Source of the DNA: Paenibacillus macerans
Lineage (GTDB): Bacteria > Bacillota > Bacilli > Paenibacillales > Paenibacillaceae
Direction of reading: 5' to 3'
NCBI RefSeq assembly: GCF_023715465.1
Contig: NZ_JAMBOE010000005.1
Span: 434,001 to 498,000, forward strand
Length of the DNA: 64,000 nucleotides
Both the position numbers and the translations under genes were made by a program. How positions within the stretch are numbered: the stretch's first letter is position 1; the number at the start of each line of letters is the position of its first letter. The notes below the pieces were generated by a model. That model worked only from the letters and a program-made list of their open reading frames with translations, was not told the origin of the DNA and searched no databases. Shown here one piece after another: positions 60,562 through 64,000 of this stretch.

Positions 60562-62145
60562 TTACGGTGCAGTCTCAAGAAACTTCGCATCCGGATTTTT
60601 CTCCATCGCCGTCCGCATGGCATATTCGTTTTCGAACAAAGCGACGTAATTGCCTTTTTTGTCCTTAACCAGCGTCGAGTTGATGCGGAATTTGGACGGG
60701 TCGATGTTGTCCGCCACGATCCAGCGCGCGAATTGGAACGGCATCCGCTGCAGCAGCACGTCGACGCCGTATTCCCCTTTCATCCGGTACTCGAACACCT
60801 CGAATTGCAACTGGCCGACCACGCCAAGCAGCGTATCCTCAAAACCGACCGTCGTAAACACCTGAATCGTGCCCTCTTCAGTCAACTGATCGATGCCTTT
60901 TTGATATTGCTTATGCTTGAGCGCGTTTTTGACCGTGACCTTCGCGAAAATTTCCGGTGAAAACGTCGGCAGCTCGTCAAACACAACTTCGCTGCCTTGG
61001 CTGAGCGAATCGCCGATCCGGAAAATGCCCGGGTCAAACAACCCGATGATATCCCCCGGGTACGCTTCGCTAACAATGTCCCGATCTTGCGCCAAAAACT
61101 GCTGCGGCTGGGACAGCTTGATCTCCTTGCCCGCCCGCACATGCTTCACGGACATCCCGCGTTCGAATTTCCCCGACACGATACGAAGGAACGCGATCCG
61201 GTCGCGGTGCGCCGGGTTCATGTTCGCCTGAATTTTGAAAACATATCCGCTAAACTTCTCGTTCGTCGGTGCTACAAGCCCTGCGGTACTGCGGCGCGGC
61301 TCCGGCTTTGGCGCCAGCTGCAGGAAGTTTTCCAGAAACGTCTGTACCCCAAAGTTGTTGACCGCGCTGCCGAAAAATACCGGGGTCAATTCGCCGCGTC
61401 TCACCTTCTCAAGATCAAACGGGTCACCCGCCACGTCCAGCAGCTCCAGATCCTGGCACAGCTGTTCGTGGAGATATTCGCCCGCCATTTCGCGGATGAC
61501 CGGATCGCGGTAGTCCTCCACTTTTTTCACCTGAATGGTGGAATGATCGTCCCCCTGGAACAGCTCCACCTGATTTTTCATCCGGTCGTACACCCCGGAC
61601 AGCTCGCGGCCCATCCCGATCGGCCAGTTCATCGGCACGGAGCGGATGCCCAGCACCTGCTCGATTTCTTCCATCAATTCAAACGGATTCCGGCCTTCGC
61701 GGTCAAGCTTATTGATAAACGTAAAAATCGGAATTCCCCGCTTGGCGCAAACCTGAAACAGCTTGATCGTCTGCGCCTCGACGCCTTTGGCCACGTCGAT
61801 CAGCATCACGGCGCTGTCCGCCGCGGTCAGCGTGCGGTAGGTGTCTTCACTGAAATCCTGGTGGCCCGGCGTATCCAAAATATTGACCCGATGCCCGTTA
61901 TAGTCAAACTGCATGACGGAGGAAGTTACGGAAATCCCCCGCTGCTTTTCGATTTCCATCCAGTCGCTGGTGGCGTGTTTGCTCGCTTTGCGCGCTTTGA
62001 CCGAACCAGCAAGGCGAATCGCGCCGCCAAACAGCAGCAGTTTTTCCGTTAAGGTCGTTTTCCCGGCGTCCGGGTGGGAGATAATCGCAAACGTGCGCCG
62101 TTTGTCGACTTCCTGCTGCAGCACTTGTTCCAATGCTTTGCTCAT
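60562..62145 (-). CDS. prfC: peptide chain release factor 3
   Basis: 527-aa translational GTPase that recycles RF1/RF2. G1 HPDAGKTT, G3 DTPGHQDF, G4 NKLD are present. The ATG at 62145 follows AGAGGAA at good spacing and gives the usual MSKALEQ-type opening; seven upstream codons are in frame. Confidence 0.95.
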   Translation of the reverse strand: MSKALEQVLQQEVDKRRTFAIISHPDAGKTTLTEKLLLFGGAIRLAGSVKARKASKHATSDWMEIEKQRGISVTSSVMQFDYNGHRVNILDTPGHQDFSEDTYRTLTAADSAVMLIDVAKGVEAQTIKLFQVCAKRGIPIFTFINKLDREGRNPFELMEEIEQVLGIRSVPMNWPIGMGRELSGVYDRMKNQVELFQGDDHSTIQVKKVEDYRDPVIREMAGEYLHEQLCQDLELLDVAGDPFDLEKVRRGELTPVFFGSAVNNFGVQTFLENFLQLAPKPEPRRSTAGLVAPTNEKFSGYVFKIQANMNPAHRDRIAFLRIVSGKFERGMSVKHVRAGKEIKLSQPQQFLAQDRDIVSEAYPGDIIGLFDPGIFRIGDSLSQGSEVVFDELPTFSPEIFAKVTVKNALKHKQYQKGIDQLTEEGTIQVFTTVGFEDTLLGVVGQLQFEVFEYRMKGEYGVDVLLQRMPFQFARWIVADNIDPSKFRINSTLVKDKKGNYVALFENEYAMRTAMEKNPDAKFLETAP

Positions 62146-62211
62146 GCTCACATTCCTCTCGTCCACAATTTCACGCTTTTTATTGTAACATATTTTGTTC
62201 CTTGTTTACGC

Positions 62212-62251
62212 AAAAACACCTTTACCCCCTCAAGGGACATAAAGGTGTTTT
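62212..62251 (-). terminator. terminator after zwf
   Basis: AAAACACCTTTA and TAAAGGTGTTTT arms around a 16-base loop; lies between zwf and prfC. Confidence 0.8.
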
Positions 62252-62299
62252 AGGTTAATATATCATATTCCGCAAATGTACGCCGCCGTTACAAAAGGT

Positions 62300-63856
62300 T
62301 TACTTCTGACCGGGGGCGATCCATACGACGTTGTCTTCCTCTTGACCGTTGACCGGCCACCAGTGGAAGCCGTCTTTGGCCAGCAGCTCTTCCACTTCCT
62401 TGGGTCCCCAGGATCCGGCAGGATAAGGGCTGACGTCGGAAGGATTTTGCGCCCAAGCCGCAGCGATGCGATCGATGAACGCCCAAGCGGCGGCGACTTC
62501 ATCCCAACGGGTGAAGTATGTGGAATCGCCTTGCGCCGCATCATGCAGCAGGCGCTCATAAGCCTCCGGCGAGTTGATGCCGACCAGGCAGCTTTGGCAA
62601 AATTCCATCGCCAGCGGTTCGATTTGCGACTCCGAGCCTGGCTTTTTGGCGTTGATTTTGATGTAGATGCCTTCCATCGGATTGACACGGATGACCAGCA
62701 GGTTCGGCTCCAGCGAATGCTTCTGGCCGAGATACACGTTTGTCGGCATCTGCTTGAACTCGACGACCACCTCCGTCGTTTTGACGGGCAGCCGCTTGCC
62801 GGTTCGGATGTAGAACGGAACGCCGGCCCAACGGAAATTATCTACAAATACTTTTGCCGCAAAATACGTTTCCGTGTTGGAGTTCGGATCAACTTTATCT
62901 TCCTCGCGGTATCCCGGCAATTTCTTGCCGCCCGCTTCCCCGGCGGTGTATTGGCCGCGCACGACGTTCGCCTTGACTTCCTCCGCCGTTTCGTATGGAC
63001 GCAGGGAACGCAGCACCTTTACTTTCTCGTCGCGGATATCTTCCGCGTAAAGCCGGCTCGGCGGCTCCATGGCGATCATGGTGAGCATTTGCAGCATATG
63101 GTTTTGTCCCATATCGCGCAGCGCGCCCGCATGGTCGTAATAACCGCCGCGTTCTTCGACGCCGACCGTTTCGCTCAGCGTAATTTGAACGTTGGCGATA
63201 TGTTTATTGTTCCACAGCGGCTCGAAAAAGGCATTGGCAAAGCGGATCACTTCGATATTTTGCACCATCTCTTTGCCCAGGTAGTGGTCGATCCGGTAAA
63301 TTTCCTCTTCCTTAAACACCTGGTTCAACTCTTCGTTCAGCTTATGAGCCGACTCCAAGTCGTAACCGAACGGCTTCTCGATGACGAGGCGATACCAGCC
63401 CCCAGTGTCCAGCATGCCGCCTTTCTTCAGGTTTAACGACACGCTGCCAAACAGCTCCGGTGCCAACGCCAAATAGAACAGGCGGTTGCCGGGAATGCCA
63501 AACCGGGATTCCATCGATTCCGTCAATTCGCGCAGCTCGTGATAGCCGTCCACGTTGTTGATGTCCAGCGATTTATACGCAAAATGGTCGGCAAACCGCG
63601 CCCACTGCTCAGTGTCTTCGATTTTGTAACGGCAGAACTCCTGAATCGAAGCGTGCAGGTCTTCGCGGAACTCCTCCGGCGAACGCGGACGCCGGGCGAC
63701 ACCGATCACGGCGAAATCTTCGGCCAGCCGGCCTTCACGATACAGCGAATAAATCGCGGGGAATAGCTTGCGGCGCGCCAAGTCTCCGGTTGCTCCGAAA
63801 ATAAAAAATACCGCCCCAGGTGCCTGAGATGATTGTTGATGTTGATTTTCAGCCAT
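62300..63856 (-). CDS. zwf: glucose-6-phosphate 1-dehydrogenase
   Basis: 518 aa. NADP site IFGATGDLARRKL near the N-terminus and the substrate motif RIDHYLGKEMVQNI (catalytic His/Asp region) are complete. First step of the oxidative pentose-phosphate pathway. GAGGAG precedes ATG at close spacing. Confidence 0.97.
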   Translation of the reverse strand: MAENQHQQSSQAPGAVFFIFGATGDLARRKLFPAIYSLYREGRLAEDFAVIGVARRPRSPEEFREDLHASIQEFCRYKIEDTEQWARFADHFAYKSLDINNVDGYHELRELTESMESRFGIPGNRLFYLALAPELFGSVSLNLKKGGMLDTGGWYRLVIEKPFGYDLESAHKLNEELNQVFKEEEIYRIDHYLGKEMVQNIEVIRFANAFFEPLWNNKHIANVQITLSETVGVEERGGYYDHAGALRDMGQNHMLQMLTMIAMEPPSRLYAEDIRDEKVKVLRSLRPYETAEEVKANVVRGQYTAGEAGGKKLPGYREEDKVDPNSNTETYFAAKVFVDNFRWAGVPFYIRTGKRLPVKTTEVVVEFKQMPTNVYLGQKHSLEPNLLVIRVNPMEGIYIKINAKKPGSESQIEPLAMEFCQSCLVGINSPEAYERLLHDAAQGDSTYFTRWDEVAAAWAFIDRIAAAWAQNPSDVSPYPAGSWGPKEVEELLAKDGFHWWPVNGQEEDNVVWIAPGQK

Positions 63857-63927
63857 GGCTCCTCATTCTTTCTATGTAATATAGTGTATGTTTATTCAAT
63901 TCCCTATCAAGGATATCTCTTTACAAG

Positions 63928-63946
63928 GCATCACGAGATGTGATGC
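63928..63946. repeat. 7-bp perfect inverted repeat upstream of zwf
   Basis: GCATCAC-GAGAT-GTGATGC lies about 75 bases before the zwf start in its promoter region; a candidate operator or 5' hairpin. Confidence 0.4.
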
Positions 63947-64000
63947 TATTTTAGCACATTCGGCAAAATGTTGCCATCACCTTAATCCCAGAAAACATCA

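Noticed and set aside
60997..62052. A 351-codon plus-strand frame
   Set aside because: Antisense shadow of prfC.
62276..63436. A 386-codon plus-strand frame
   Set aside because: Antisense shadow of zwf.
1..64000. tRNA, rRNA or CRISPR arrays
   Set aside because: I looked for cloverleaf-like and regularly spaced repeat patterns and saw none I could support.

Overview
The window looks like chromosomal DNA from an endospore-forming Firmicute of the Paenibacillus type. The evidence is an alpha/beta-type small acid-soluble spore protein (SASP) with a sigma-G promoter, SspI, YlbJ and YunB, a T-box leader on trpS, strong AGGAGG ribosome sites, moderate GC, and families of short palindromic repeats between genes. 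Assignments come from reading motifs; no database search was run.

1-22.4 kb: an accessory locus that reads as a contractile-injection (phage tail / type VI-like) apparatus wired to Ser/Thr phosphorylation. A minus-strand run carries, in transcription order: a 723-aa candidate sheath; a 144-aa tube-like protein (then a hairpin and a MITE-like repeat); a DnaJ-domain protein; two FHA proteins (one membrane-anchored, one with a zinc ribbon); an active-looking membrane PP2C phosphatase; a membrane-anchored PP2C-TPR protein that has lost metal-binding Asp residues; two conserved proteins of unknown function (428 and 233 aa); an 896-aa Hsp70-like ATPase; a membrane protein; three tandem RDD proteins; a baseplate-like protein; a VgrG-like spike; a pentapeptide-repeat protein; and a 169-aa protein. 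Divergent from the sheath is a VWA-domain membrane protein, and facing it a Ser/Thr kinase. I see no ClpV, TssJLM or separate TssB. I propose that kinase, phosphatases and FHA proteins gate assembly, and that Hsp70/DnaJ serves as the assembly or recycling chaperone.

22.7-34.6 kb: housekeeping and spore genes (TOPRIM protein, ctaB-sco, trpS with T-box, aldose epimerase, SASP, pepF, yycC, DUF2225, truncated haemoglobin), a SOS-box-flanked IS1595-like protein with altered catalytic residues, and an unannotated 31-aa membrane protein. 34.7-45.4 kb: ylbJ, NAD kinase, S41 protease, the fruR-fruK-fruA operon, gene remnants and a two-component system. 45.4-54.5 kb: CPBP protease, YbjQ, SRPBCC, YutD, lipA, M23 peptidase, YunB, a UvrD-like helicase.

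54.5-58.6 kb: an AT-richer accessory island with several repeat families, a decayed OLD-type nuclease, a possible leader-peptide attenuator before a small basic Cys-rich protein, and a compact cell-cell signalling cassette: an HTH-TPR regulator (RRNPP type) whose 3' end overlaps a 46-aa secreted pre-peptide too short for ordinary gene calling. 58.6-64 kb returns to core genes: TrmH-family methyltransferase, KtrA-like protein, sspI, prfC, zwf.
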